From the NCBI GenBank assembly GCA_022495995.1, contig JAFEMH010001350.1, positions 248,001 to 312,000 on the forward strand: a stretch of 64,000 bases of DNA. Reading direction: 5' to 3'. The position numbers were made by a program, and so were the translations under genes. The notes beneath the pieces are model-generated. The model ran no database searches. It saw nothing but the letters and a program-made list of their open reading frames with translations, and was not told the DNA's origin. Position 1 is the first letter of the stretch. Every line of letters starts with the position of its first letter. Below are positions 55,090 through 64,000 of the stretch, piece by piece. This DNA comes from Adenophora triphylla var. japonica (taxonomy: Eukaryota > Streptophyta > Magnoliopsida > Asterales > Campanulaceae).

Positions 55090-55513
55090 TAAGCGGGATA
55101 TATTCGCTGCAAAATTTGAGATGCCGCCAATATGTTTGTGACAACTGAAAAATACGTCATAAATATTGATTAATTTCGTCACAAGTGAAAAATTACCCGC
55201 TAAATATTTACACATAAGCTGCTAAAATAGTTTTGCCGTCTCAATTTGGAGGATTATCTCGTCACATGCTTTGTGACAACTTCAATAGGTCACAAATCCA
55301 AATGACCTCGTCACAAATATAATTTTGAGCGGGCTATATTGGCTCCGAAAATTCTAAATAACATTGTGACGGTGTATGTGACAAAATTCCTTGTCACAAT
55401 AATAATTTTTGTTTTAACCCTTCTAAAGCACATTAATCTTGACGTATAACCTCCATCCCGTCTCAAGGTTGTCACACAATCCGTCCCCTAAAGCCCTTTT
55501 TCTTGTAGTGCTT

Positions 55514-55865
55514 GCACCCTATGGTTTTTACACCTTCGGGTGGCTCAATCAAGTTCCAAACTTGATTATCCGACATGGATTGCAATTCCGATTTCATGGC
55601 TTCTAACCATTTATCCGAATCGGGATCGGACATCGCCTCTTGATAGGAAGTAGGTTCGTCATTCTCAATGACTTCCACTTCATTACTTTCCGACACGAGA
55701 AATCCATATCTCTCGGGTGCGGATCGTAACCTATTCGATCTACGATGGACTTGTGGATCTTGAACCGATTCCACAACTTCTTGTGGACTTGGTTCAGTCT
55801 CTACTATCGGTTCCATGTGATTTTCGGGTTCTTGAACTTCTTCAAGATCAATTTTACTCCCACTA
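55514..55865 (-). pseudogene. copia-2b RT N-terminus and linker
   Basis: SYQEAMSDPDSDKWLEAMKS, NQVWNLIEPPEGVKTIGCK is the start of RVT_2. Upstream is the acidic linker (VETEPSPQEVVESVQDPQVH). It joins in frame to the RT part at 49525 across the CACTA element. Confidence 0.85.
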
Positions 55866-56261
55866 GATGCTTAATTGAGAAACTGTTTCTCAAGAAAAGT
55901 ATCATATTGAGCAACAAACACTTTGTTCTCAACACTGTTGTAAAAGTAATACCCTTTGGTTTCCTTAGGGTAACCAACGAAAAGAACTTTGTCAGATTTC
56001 GGTGCTAACTTATCAGAGACAAGTCTCTTCACATAAGCTTCGCAACCCCAAATCTTCATGAAAGACAAACTAGGTTTTCTTCCATGCCACATCTTATGTG
56101 GGGTCTTTGGAGCCAATTTAGTAGGGACTCTGTTTAGTGTGAACGCAGCAGTCTCTAATGCATGTACCTAAAAGGATATAGGAAGGTCTACTTGACTCAT
56201 CATCGAACGAACCATATCTAATAGGGTTCTATTCCTCCTCTCGGAAACACCATTCCATTGT
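55866..56261 (-). pseudogene. copia-2b integrase C-terminal part, truncated
   Basis: VSERRNRTLLDMVRSMMSQV, PHKMWHGRKPSLSFMKIWGC, KLAPKSDKVLFVGYPKETKG and FVAQYDTFLEKQFLN. A stop lies after FLN and another near 56170. Upstream integrase, protease and gag are replaced by copia-1 LTR sequence at 56262. Confidence 0.85.
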
Positions 56262-56468
56262 GGACGCGAGGCGCCCGCCTCAAGCAAACTACGCCAACTC
56301 CAAAACCAACTGGACGCGAGGCGCCCGCCTCGCCCTTCCCCAAGCGCCCACCTCAAACCAAAGTACCAGAGCTCCATCTTCTGTCTTCAAAGCTTCCGCC
56401 TCACATTGTGTGGGGCGCCCGCCTCAGAACAAAAGACCCAGCCATGAAGAAACGAGCCACATCCAAAA
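56262..56468 (-). repeat. copia-1 LTR fragment, third copy
   Basis: Matches the outer ~200 bp of the copia-1 LTR and ends CCAAAA in place of CCAACA. It is followed by CCAAC and ATTGCTGCTTTAAT as in units 1 and 2. The join to copia-2 falls within GGACGCGAGGCGCCCGCCTC, one of the iterated motifs. Confidence 0.9.
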
Positions 56469-56561
56469 CCAACATTGCTGCTTTAATACTACGAAAGAAG
56501 GGTATATATCTTAAAAACTATTCTCCAAATGTAAGTTACAAAAATCATAGTGATACTGTAC

Positions 56562-57406
56562 TGTTGGAACATTCCTATTCCAATAACCCGAAAGCACTCA
56601 AGTCTAGATTAAGTAAGAGAAGAAGATGAAGGCGGAAGCGTGATACCTGTTGAGTCCATCTTGTTACTTGATGATGTTCTTGCAAAGGAAGGAAGAGAAG
56701 AAGAAGAAAATCACGTAGGGAATTGTAGATCTTCTTGATGATGAATGCCTTCCTTAGAACTCAGATTATAGAGAGAGTAAATAAGGATGATGTAGTAGTT
56801 TCTAGGCTGATGGTAGGCCTCTATATATAGAAAACAATGGCACCTCATCAAGGGACTACACCCTTTCAATTAAGCGGTGTGAAATTACCATTCTGCCCAT
56901 CATAAATAGGTAATTTCCGTTGGAACATTCCTATTCCAATAACCCGAAAGCACTCAAGTCTAGATTAAGTAAGAGAAGAAGATGAAGGCGGAAGCGTGAT
57001 ACCTGTTGAGTCCATCTTGTTACTTGATGATGTTCTTGCAAAGGAAGGAAGAGAAGAAGAAGAAAATCACGTAGGGAATTGTAGATCTTCTTGATGATGA
57101 ATGCCTTCCTTAGAACTCAGATTATAGAGAGAGTAAATAAGGATGATGTAGTAGTTTCTAGGCTGATGGTAGGCCTCTATATATAGAAAACAATGGCACC
57201 TCATCAAGGGACTACACCCTTTCAATTAAGCGGTGTGAAATTACCATTCTGCCCATCATAAATAGGTAATTTCCACCTCGGGAATTCTACACATTTAATT
57301 AATATTCTATACTTTTCAATAACATTATTTTAATAATTTATACATGTACGTCTACATGTCACTTATATTTATTAAGTATACACATTTTGCAATCCATGTT
57401 CTAACA
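56562..57406 (-). repeat. copia-4 3' LTR with internal 356-bp tandem duplication
   Basis: 56918-57406 is a complete 489-bp LTR. 56562-56917 repeats its first 356 bp almost exactly. The target duplication lies outside the extra copy, so the duplication is part of the inserted element or arose in place. TATA-like CTATATATAG near 57178-57187. The complemented polypurine tract ATCTCCCACTTGG follows at 57407. Confidence 0.9.
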
Positions 57407-58232
57407 ATCTCCCACTTGGATTGCCCAAACGTGTTTATACTTTAACAAATCCTCATAAAATCATATTCATAATGTAAATGACAATCCATATTTGCACTTC
57501 ATTGTCATTCTAAAACAATCTCGTCCATTAGTTTCACAAGTATAGGAACTAAAGGGGCAGTTGTTGTAATTGATTCGCAACTAAACCCACATTAATCACA
57601 TATATATGTTCAACTAAATGACATAGATCAAGTATAGATGTGTAGCATGGAAAACTTAATGAATATATTAAAACATGTATATATATTCCATCAACTAGTC
57701 CTAATTAACCAAATGAGATCAATATGAATAAAACAAATAGCAAATAAAGTACAACTCAAACTCCCACTATATTATGCATTATCAAAATCGTTTCACCCAT
57801 ATAAACAGTATGCTCGTGAAACATCAAAGAGATAACGCTTTATAAAATGGATCCAATAACATGGAGTTTGATCCTATAAGTTGTATATCTATTTGTTTAT
57901 TTTATACTTATTTCTCTTCAACAAGAGACATAACCAAATGATGTCTTTTGACATCTTTGCATCCAGTAAAACATAATCGGAATACCTAATGATCCCAAAA
58001 TGATCCGATTTTATATACATAAGCATGTAGTTTAATGTTTTATAGGTACTTCATCATTCTTTTGGATGCGACTTAATGTTCTTCTTTCCGAATTGCTTTG
58101 GTATTGACCAAGCATTCCAATAATAAATGCAAGGTCTGGACGAGTACAGACTTGCGCATACATTAAGCTTCCTACTGCCGGTGCATAAGGGATATTTTTC
58201 ATATACTTGGATTCAAAATTAATTTTAGGACA
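57407..58232 (-). pseudogene. copia-4 3' untranslated region and RNase H stub
   Basis: Only YAPAVGSLMYAQVCTRPDLA and IIGMLGQYQSNSERR (about 58075-58200) of the RNase H region remain. The rest is AT-rich noncoding sequence with no catalytic RNase H motif. Confidence 0.75.
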
Positions 58233-59190
58233 TTACTTTAAACTGAATTTATCTCCTTTAGAGACAGGGGTGTCATGTGGTTTACAATTTTCCATGCTAA
58301 ACCTTTGTAATACCTTCTCTATATAGCTCTTTTGTGATAATCCCAAAATACCTCGTGAATGATCACGATGAATTTGAATTCCCAATACAAAAGATGCCTC
58401 ACCAAGATCTTTCATCTCAAATTTGTTTGAGAGAAATTTCTTATTTTCCATTAGAAGGTCCTTATTATTACTAGCAAGTAAAATATCATCCACATATAAG
58501 ACCAAAATTATAAATCTACTCCCACTGAACTTATGGTATACACAATCTTCATCAAGATTCGTTTCAAAACCAAATGAAAGAATAACTTGACTAAATTTTG
58601 AATACCATTGACAAGAAGCTTGCTTGAGACCATAAATGGATTTCTTAAGTTTACAAACTAATTGATTAGTTTGATCTGAATCGGTCACCATTTCTGATTT
58701 CCTTATATAGATGGTTTCCTCAATGTCTCCATTGAGAAAAGTCGTCTTAACATCCATTTGTTGAAGCTCAAGATCATAATGTGTCACTAATGCCATAATG
58801 ATCATAAAAGAGGGTTTAGAAGATACCGGAGAAAATGTTTCTTTATAATCAATGTCTTCCTTTTGAGTAAATCCCTTAGCAACAAGACGTGCCTTATATC
58901 TTTCCATATTGCCTTGCGAATTCCTTTTGGTTTTAAATATCCATTTACAACCAATAGGTTTTGCACCTTCAGGCAATCGGACAAGACTCCAAACGTCATT
59001 GTCTTTTATTGATTTTAACTCTTCATTAATGGCATTGATCTACTTATGAGAATTAGGACTATTAATGGCTTCATGGAAGGTGATTAGATCATCTCCCACT
59101 AAACCTAAGGTGTCCTCATTCTCCGCAAGATACAAATATCCGGAATAGCACTTCTTCTTTCTCTAGTAGATCTCCTTAAGGGCACTGGTT
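58233..59190 (-). pseudogene. copia-4 reverse transcriptase
   Basis: The frame 58233-58976 encodes PIGCKWIFKTKRNSQGNMER, ARLVAKGFTQKEDIDYKETF, MDVKTTFLNGDIEETIYIRK, SIYGLKQASCQWYSKFSQVI, LVLYVDDILLASNNKDLL and FVLGIQIHRDHSRGILGLSQ. The YVDD is intact over an almost complete RVT_2 domain. Upstream (58977-59190) frame breaks and a stop precede the INAINEELKSIKDNDVWSL start. It is the best preserved RT in the window. Confidence 0.85.
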
Positions 59191-59794
59191 CATCCTTATT
59201 TTGAGGTTGTTGAATTTCCTTATGTCCAACATTTTCATGTTGTCCGTTATTTACAAGAATCTCTATATTATTTTGAATTGTATGTTCTTTGTTGAATTTC
59301 AGGTACAGTTACTTGATTTCCAACAGGAACTAAAGTTAAAGAAATATAGAGTGGTTTCTCTAACTCTTCAAATTCAAAATCATTACTATTTCTCCCACTA
59401 AATTCAACATTCTCAAAGAACCTAGCACTGCAAGTCTCGAAAAATGTTCTAGTTTTCGGGTCATAAAATTTATATCCCCTACATCTCTTAGCAAACCCTA
59501 AAATAGGGCTAAACCTAATGGAAGGAGCTCTATTGAGAATATAAGTTGCGAATTTTAATGCGTCGCCTATAATGAGTGAGGTAAAGAAGTACAAGAAAAC
59601 ATACTTCTTACCATATCCTTAAGGATTCTATTATGTCTCTCCACTATACTATGCTAGGTTTGCCCGGCATGGAGGGACAATCCCACACTCTTCAAGATAG
59701 CGAATATAAAGGACCTGGACGTCATTCACCCAATACGTCCAATGATTTAGACTTTACATGAAGAAAATAATGTATCCATAATGAGAGTAATCAT
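59191..59794 (-). pseudogene. copia-4 integrase C-terminal part, deleted core
   Basis: KFATYILNRAPSIRFSP is followed directly by GFAKRCRGYKFYDPKTRTFF and SARFFENVEFSGRN. The link between them is shorter than in the family, and the catalytic core is mostly absent or out of frame (59600-59790). Confidence 0.7.
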
Positions 59795-60157
59795 CTATGA
59801 ATGTGATGGAATATTGTTGACCATTCCATGAAGGGTTAGTGAATGGTCCATATGAATTAGTTCCAAGATGTTTGATACTCTCAAAGATCCTATTTCCTTT
59901 AATGTTTGTAAATTTTTCTTTAAAACACTAAATGCAAAAGGTTTTATCCGGAGTATCAAGTTATTTTCAGGATTCCATCTGACATAAGCTTTATCAATTC
60001 TCCCTTTGGAGATATGACCCAAACGCCTATGCCATAGAATACAAGAATTTTCACTTGATAACTTTTGCTTAGTGCCTTTAGTTTTGGTTTCATTATTATG
60101 GGACTCATTCATTTTCTTGACTGTGTCAAGTAAATTAAGATTATCGATATATGACAA
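59795..60157 (-). pseudogene. copia-4 GAG-pre-integrase and integrase zinc region
   Basis: CILWHRRLGHISKGRIDKAY is the HHCC start, and ILELIHMDHS leads toward the first catalytic Asp. The second Cys pair is lost. Confidence 0.75.
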
Positions 60158-60161
60158 AGTA

Positions 60162-60473
60162 CTAGTACCGACAAGTTAGGAATTTAAAATAAAGATCACA
60201 TTTATTATTACCAAAAGAACAAGAGTAACCTTCCTTGTCCAAAACTGTGATATATTTTAAATTCCATCTAAAGGACGGTACAATGAATATACTATTTATT
60301 ACAAAAGAATAGCCAGTACTTATCATTAATCTAAAAGTCCCTAAGCCTATAACTTCAACCGGATTTCCAGCTCCCATATAGATGTATTTCTCATCTTTAC
60401 TGGGGATTCGGTAATTTAGGCAACCCTGCATACATGAACTAATGTGAGTTGTTGTACCAAATACAACTACCAT
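60162..60473 (-). pseudogene. copia-4 protease remnant
   Basis: FGTTTHISSCMQGCLNYR stands where the family has a DSGATTHIS-type active site, so the catalytic Asp is not visible. FIVPSFRWNLKYITVLDKEG is the typical continuation. Confidence 0.75.
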
Positions 60474-60478
60474 GTATA

Positions 60479-60811
60479 TTAAGGAATTGATACCAAATTT
60501 GCCTTAGTACAAACAAGACCAAATGACATACCATTCTGAATTCGCCATTCGCGATACTTATGGTAGTCGTTCTTCATGCGAGTAAGATCCTTGCAAAAGA
60601 AGCATTTCTTGACTTTATGATCATTAAATGATCCCTTACGCTTCTTACTTGCAACCGCAATTTCCTTCCCTCTTCTCTTAATCCTACAAGAAGAAGTAAA
60701 TGCTGAGTGAGTACTTTCTAATTTAAGATATTTCATCCTATCTTCCTCTAATGTCATATGTGAAAGTAATTCATTAATATTCCACTTGTACTTTTGACAT
60801 TTATAGATCAC
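60479..60811 (-). pseudogene. copia-4 gag C-terminus with degenerate zinc knuckle
   Basis: WNINELLSHMTLEEDRMKYL precedes KKCFFCKDLTRMKNDYHKYR, in which the final Cys of the CCHC knuckle is Tyr and the Gly-His pair is missing. Confidence 0.75.
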
Positions 60812-60884
60812 CTAAAAAGGACCAAATTGAGGAGGAAGATAGATCAAAACTAAGTGCACGAGAAAATCTTCTGAAATCTTTAAC

Positions 60885-61315
60885 TTAAGTGCCTTTAGTT
60901 TGATCGAAAAATTGAAATAATTCAATAATGTACTCCCTAAGATTTTCTTCACCCTTGTACCGAATGGAAACAAGTTTCCACAAGAAATTCAAGAAAAAAA
61001 ACTCAGCATTTTCGATCTCAGAGACATTGTCCAAAATGTCTTTGAAACTGCATTTTCCATGATCATTAGACTCACGCGATTGGACCGTTCCCATTGCTCA
61101 ACATTTTTCCGTGCTATAACGATATTTCCTTTAGCGGGACTTGGTTCCCCTAATGCGTGATCAATGTCCATACATCCTAAGATCATCGTTATATTATTTT
61201 TCCAAGTTTTAAAGTTAATCCCATTAAGCATTGGAACATTATTCAATGCAGTAGTAATAGATGAAGCGTTTATCAAATTTGTTGGGAATAAGAACGAAGA
61301 ATGAATACAAAACAT
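60885..61315 (-). pseudogene. copia-4 gag N-terminal part
   Basis: NLINASSITTALNNVPMLNG, NFKTWKNNITMILGCMDIDH and WERSNRVSLMIMENAVSKTF form the copia gag core. A frame change at about 61030 leads to NFLWKLVSIRYKGEENLREY. Confidence 0.8.
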
Positions 61316-62912
61316 GTATAAGAAACTACATAATGAATAAAGTGATTAACTATATCAATGAATCCCATCAAAAAGATAATCAGCATGACATCAAAACTAA
61401 TCTTTGGATTGCGAATTGACTCATAATTTGATTTATCTTAGGGTAATAAATGACTTTAAACAACACATTTTAAATACTTTCCTTCCTTTGGGCCGGTTCA
61501 AGTATTAAAAATGTCCTAAGATTTAAAGTATTTGTTACCCGGCAATAAAGAATATAAACAACTCATTTTAAATACCCGCCTTCCTTTGGGATGGATCAAA
61601 GTATTTAAAATGACCAAACGTTTTATTCAATTATTACCCCATGAATGCAAATACTTAGTCAACAACAAGGTCTCCTTTGGGAAACAAGCATGTTATCACA
61701 TATCAATAAGAACATTCATCACTTTACAATTTCGTATCTAAACAACGTAAATCACTTTGGCGACAATATTGTTTAGAAATGAATGAAATTGTTAAGCATA
61801 TAATTAATCACACTTTAGGGCACAAATTAATGTATACTTTACTCAAATAATGAATGAAAATTGACCAAAATAGCAAAATATTGAAAATTTTGAAAATTTG
61901 GCCAAAATGAGTCATGCTCGGCCGAGTCAAGGAAGGTGCTCGGCCGAGCAAAACCCTCCAGAGAACATCCCTTTCTGATCCCTTATGCTCGGCCGAGTCT
62001 TAGGGGTGCTCGGCCGAGTTCTTAGAGGTGCTCGGCCGAGTCCTTAGGGGTGCTCGGCCGAGCATCATGACCGTTGGATGGCGCCTTTTCAAAAATTTCA
62101 AACGTTGTGCTGATACAAATGGAGTGCTCGGCCGAGTCAAGGAAGGTGCTCGGCCGAGCAGACCCTGAATGTCAAATTTTCCAGATTTTGACTATCAATT
62201 CTTAACTTAATGGTGAATCAATATTCAACCAAAGCAAGTAGATCCGAATACTCACAACACATTTTTAAATGCGTGGCTATGCATTTGAACAAACTCACAA
62301 CGCATCCAATGATGGTGGCTATGTTCAAAATGGGATAATCTTACATTAAGAATTGAAAGTCTTTTGAGTAAAACCAAAATTTATAATTATAATTTAACAC
62401 AATACTCTATAAATGAATTAGAGTTGCACCAGTTCATTAGTGCACGGCCGAATCAAATTGGAAAATTTTGAAAATACGTGAACAGTGTTTGCACGGCCGT
62501 GCGTTATAACTTGCACGCCCGTGCAGTACTATTCACGCCTTTTTCCAAAAGGCACCTTTTCATAATTGGTCGAGCAAGGCCCTTTTCACTGAAAATTTTT
62601 CTTCACACAAAAGATGAATGGCAAGCAAAAATTAATGCTTAACCAAGACATGAATGCAAGTAGATCCAACACGGTTGTGCGACATAAAACGCTCTGTTGT
62701 GTCAATGGGATAATCTTGCATGAACCATCATGTCCTTTTGTGCAAAACTTCAATCCATATTCAGAATTTAACCAAGTAATGAATAATAACACTCTAGCAA
62801 CGAATTAGAGCATTTAAATAACATCATAACATGATGATATCAACAGGATTAAGAATCAAAGTAAAGCAAAACATATGCTATAAGAATTCAAACTTAATCC
62901 AAAACTTGAGAG
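61316..62912 (-). other. copia-4 leader with iterated palindromes
   Basis: ~1.6 kb, AT-rich. A twice-repeated CTTCCTTTGGG phrase occurs near 61490 and 61585 (CATTTTAAATAC...GCCTTCCTTTGGG), and the GC-rich arrays at 61915-62160 and 62442-62524. No coding sequence is seen. Confidence 0.75.
61915..62160. repeat. Eight copies of TGCTCGGCCGAG(T/C)
   Basis: Each copy holds the perfect palindrome CTCGGCCGAG, ending in GTC or GCA, with AAGGAAGG or TTAGGGG spacers. A second set at 62442-62524 uses GCACGGCCGTGC and GCACGCCCGTGC. Confidence 0.95.
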
Positions 62913-62924
62913 GCTCTGATACCA
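62913..62924 (-). promoter_or_regulatory. copia-4 primer binding site
   Basis: GCTCTGATACCA, complement of the initiator Met tRNA end, 2 bp from the LTR. Confidence 0.9.
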
Positions 62925-62926
62925 AT

Positions 62927-63415
62927 TGTTGGAACATTCCTATTCCAATAACCCGAAAGCACTCAAGTCTGGATTAAGTAAGAGAAGAAGATGAAGGCGG
63001 AAGCGTGATACCTGTTGAGTCCATCTTGTTACTTGATGATGTTCTTGCAAAGGAAGGAAGAGAAGAAGAAGAAAATCACGTAGGGAATTGTAGATCTTCT
63101 TGATGATGAATGCCTTCCTTAGAACTCAGATTATAGAGAGAGTAAATAAGGATGATGTAGTAGTTTCTAGGCTGATGGTAGGCCTCTATATATAGAAAAC
63201 AATGGCACCTCATCAAGGGACTACACCCTTTCAATTAAGCGGTGTGAAATTACCATTCTGCCCATCATAAATAGGTAATTTCCACCTCGGGAATTCTACA
63301 CATTTAATTAATATTCTATACTTTTCAATAACATTATTTTAATAATTTATACATGTACGTCTACATGTCACTTATATTTATTAAGTATACACATTTTGCA
63401 ATCCATGTTCTAACA
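62927..63415 (-). repeat. copia-4 5' LTR
   Basis: 489 bp, TGTTGGAACATTCC to ATGTTCTAACA. Matches 56918-57406 almost exactly. Confidence 0.95.
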
Positions 63416-63561
63416 TGTACAACATGAATAAAAAATATGTTGATCGCTAAACTTCTTTGCAAATGGTAAATACTGTCAACTACTACATCCGTCTCAAAAT
63501 GAGTGCTTATTTTTGTTCTTGATCATAACATAACTGTTCATCCATTTTGGACAGATAACTA

Positions 63562-63726
63562 TTACCGCGAAAGTTGAGATCCAACGGAGTAGTAGGTCAT
63601 GGGGATTAGAGCACTATTATTCTTCTTCAAATGGGTATCAGAACTTTTTGATGGAGTGAGATCGTTTTCGCATGAAACTTTGGTGGATTCAAAGAAGCAA
63701 CTAAATGGGCTTAAGAAGAAGGTCAT
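63562..63726 (-). CDS. Small peptide gene B3 (54 aa), C-terminal residue lost
   Basis: ATG at 63726 gives the B-type protein. A change in the penultimate codons makes TAA after SQLSR, so the family's last Leu is lost, and the Pro of YYPVG is Ser (YYSVG). Two changes in the best conserved part suggest this copy is relaxing or already non-functional. Flanks and the TATA box (about 63846-63858) match B2. Confidence 0.55.
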   Translation of the reverse strand: MTFFLSPFSCFFESTKVSCENDLTPSKSSDTHLKKNNSALIPMTYYSVGSQLSR

Positions 63727-64000
63727 TTTGAAACTTTTAAGGTAAATCTTAGATCTATTAGCTCTCGAGTTGGGAGTAAATTAGAAGGCAAAGGATTGTG
63801 TTTGATTTGTGCTGCTGTGATAATATTCTCACCTGATATATGCAAATTTATAGGTAAAGAAAAACTGGGTTAGCTTCCTTTCATGTTCCCCAAGAAAGAT
63901 GATTCTTCATGAGACCTCAATTTTTATTTTTAATTTTTCAAATTATGACACAATATTCAGGTGTTATTCCTATGTCAAGTTGAATTTTCAACACGTAAAC
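63727..64000. other. Upstream region of gene B3
   Basis: Matches 33267-33540, including the TATA box and GACACAATATTCAGGTG near 63946. It ends at the window edge. Confidence 0.7.

Larger units (their letters stand above)
49529..55510 (-). mobile_element. CACTA element inserted in copia-2b RT
   Basis: Ends CACTACAAGAAAATGAAC and GCCCTTTTTCTTGTAGTG are inverted repeats, flanked by the duplication CTT (49526-49528, 55511-55513). Removing the insert and one CTT rejoins the RT codons GCK and WVFKK without a frame change. Subterminal repeats on GTCACAAA and GGGACGG lie at 49550-49860 and 55090-55490. It carries one transposase-associated exon and several nested repeats and is probably non-autonomous. 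Confidence 0.95.
56562..63415 (-). mobile_element. Ty1/copia copia-4, inactive
   Basis: LTR pair with target duplication TGTAC (56557-56561, 63416-63420). Primer site GCTCTGATACCA at 62913-62924. Gag, protease, integrase and RT remnants are in copia order on the minus strand, and RNase H is mostly lost. The leader is long (61316-62912). Confidence 0.95.
56469..64000. repeat. Segmental duplication unit 3 (start), split by copia-4
   Basis: 56469-56561 and 63416-64000 together match 15546-16150 and 32868-33520. It runs off the window. Confidence 0.9.

Noticed and set aside
61915..62160. CRISPR-like array
   Set aside because: Repeats are 10-14 bp with irregular, partly shared spacers in a plant retrotransposon leader.
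1..64000. tRNA or rRNA genes
   Set aside because: I saw no stretch with the conserved tRNA boxes or rRNA cores; only 12-base primer-site matches to initiator Met tRNA, which belong to retroelements.

Overview
The window is plant nuclear DNA, most likely from a eudicot. The evidence is Ty1/copia and Ty3/gypsy retrotransposons with initiator-Met-type primer sites, CACTA transposons with TTTAGGG-like arrays, and Stowaway-type MITEs in 'CTCCCTCCGTCCC' form. No species can be named from sequence alone. Nearly all coding sequence is decayed transposon. The only intact-looking host genes are eight copies (four types) of a 54-65-residue peptide gene, all on the minus strand, which I do not recognise.

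Layout. 1-3770 is the right part of a CACTA element with two decayed plus-strand transposase genes. It sits in a minus-strand copia gag fragment with a probable LTR (3771-5833). Host sequence with peptide gene A follows (5834-6805, resuming at 10127-10616), split by a 3.3-kb CACTA element (6806-10126, TSD AAC) that carries a 165-bp tandem repeat, a telomere-like array and a promoter-like segment. A dead copia-1 element (10617-15545, TSD CCAAC) is next. Then comes host segment 'unit 1' (15546-27427): peptide genes B1, D1 and F1, a TRIM, a dead gypsy element (18441-24707, TSD ATATT) and MITEs.

From 27430 to 32867 lie a copia-3 fragment, an LTR and RNase H region of copia-2, and a chimeric join into copia-1 gag plus LTR. 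'Unit 2' (32868-42671) is a near-identical second copy of unit 1 (B2, D2, gypsy copy, F2). Next are copia-2a, an LTR shared with copia-2b (46439-48077), and copia-2b, which is split by a 6-kb CACTA element (49529-55510, TSD CTT). A third copy of the unit starts after a copia-1 LTR fragment at 56262-56468. It is split by copia-4 (56562-63415, TSD TGTAC) and continues to the window end with gene B3.

The native locus was therefore a tandem array of small peptide genes with a conserved upstream block. It was enlarged by segmental duplication whose joins fall in retrotransposon sequence, and it was loaded with nested insertions. Two patterns deserve follow-up. One is the peptide family and its shared CACC(N7)GGTG upstream motif. 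The other is that unrelated LTR families each carry a family-specific array of GC-rich near-palindromes, usually just upstream of the TATA box. All boundaries were read by eye; positions are good to a few bases where TSDs are given and looser elsewhere.
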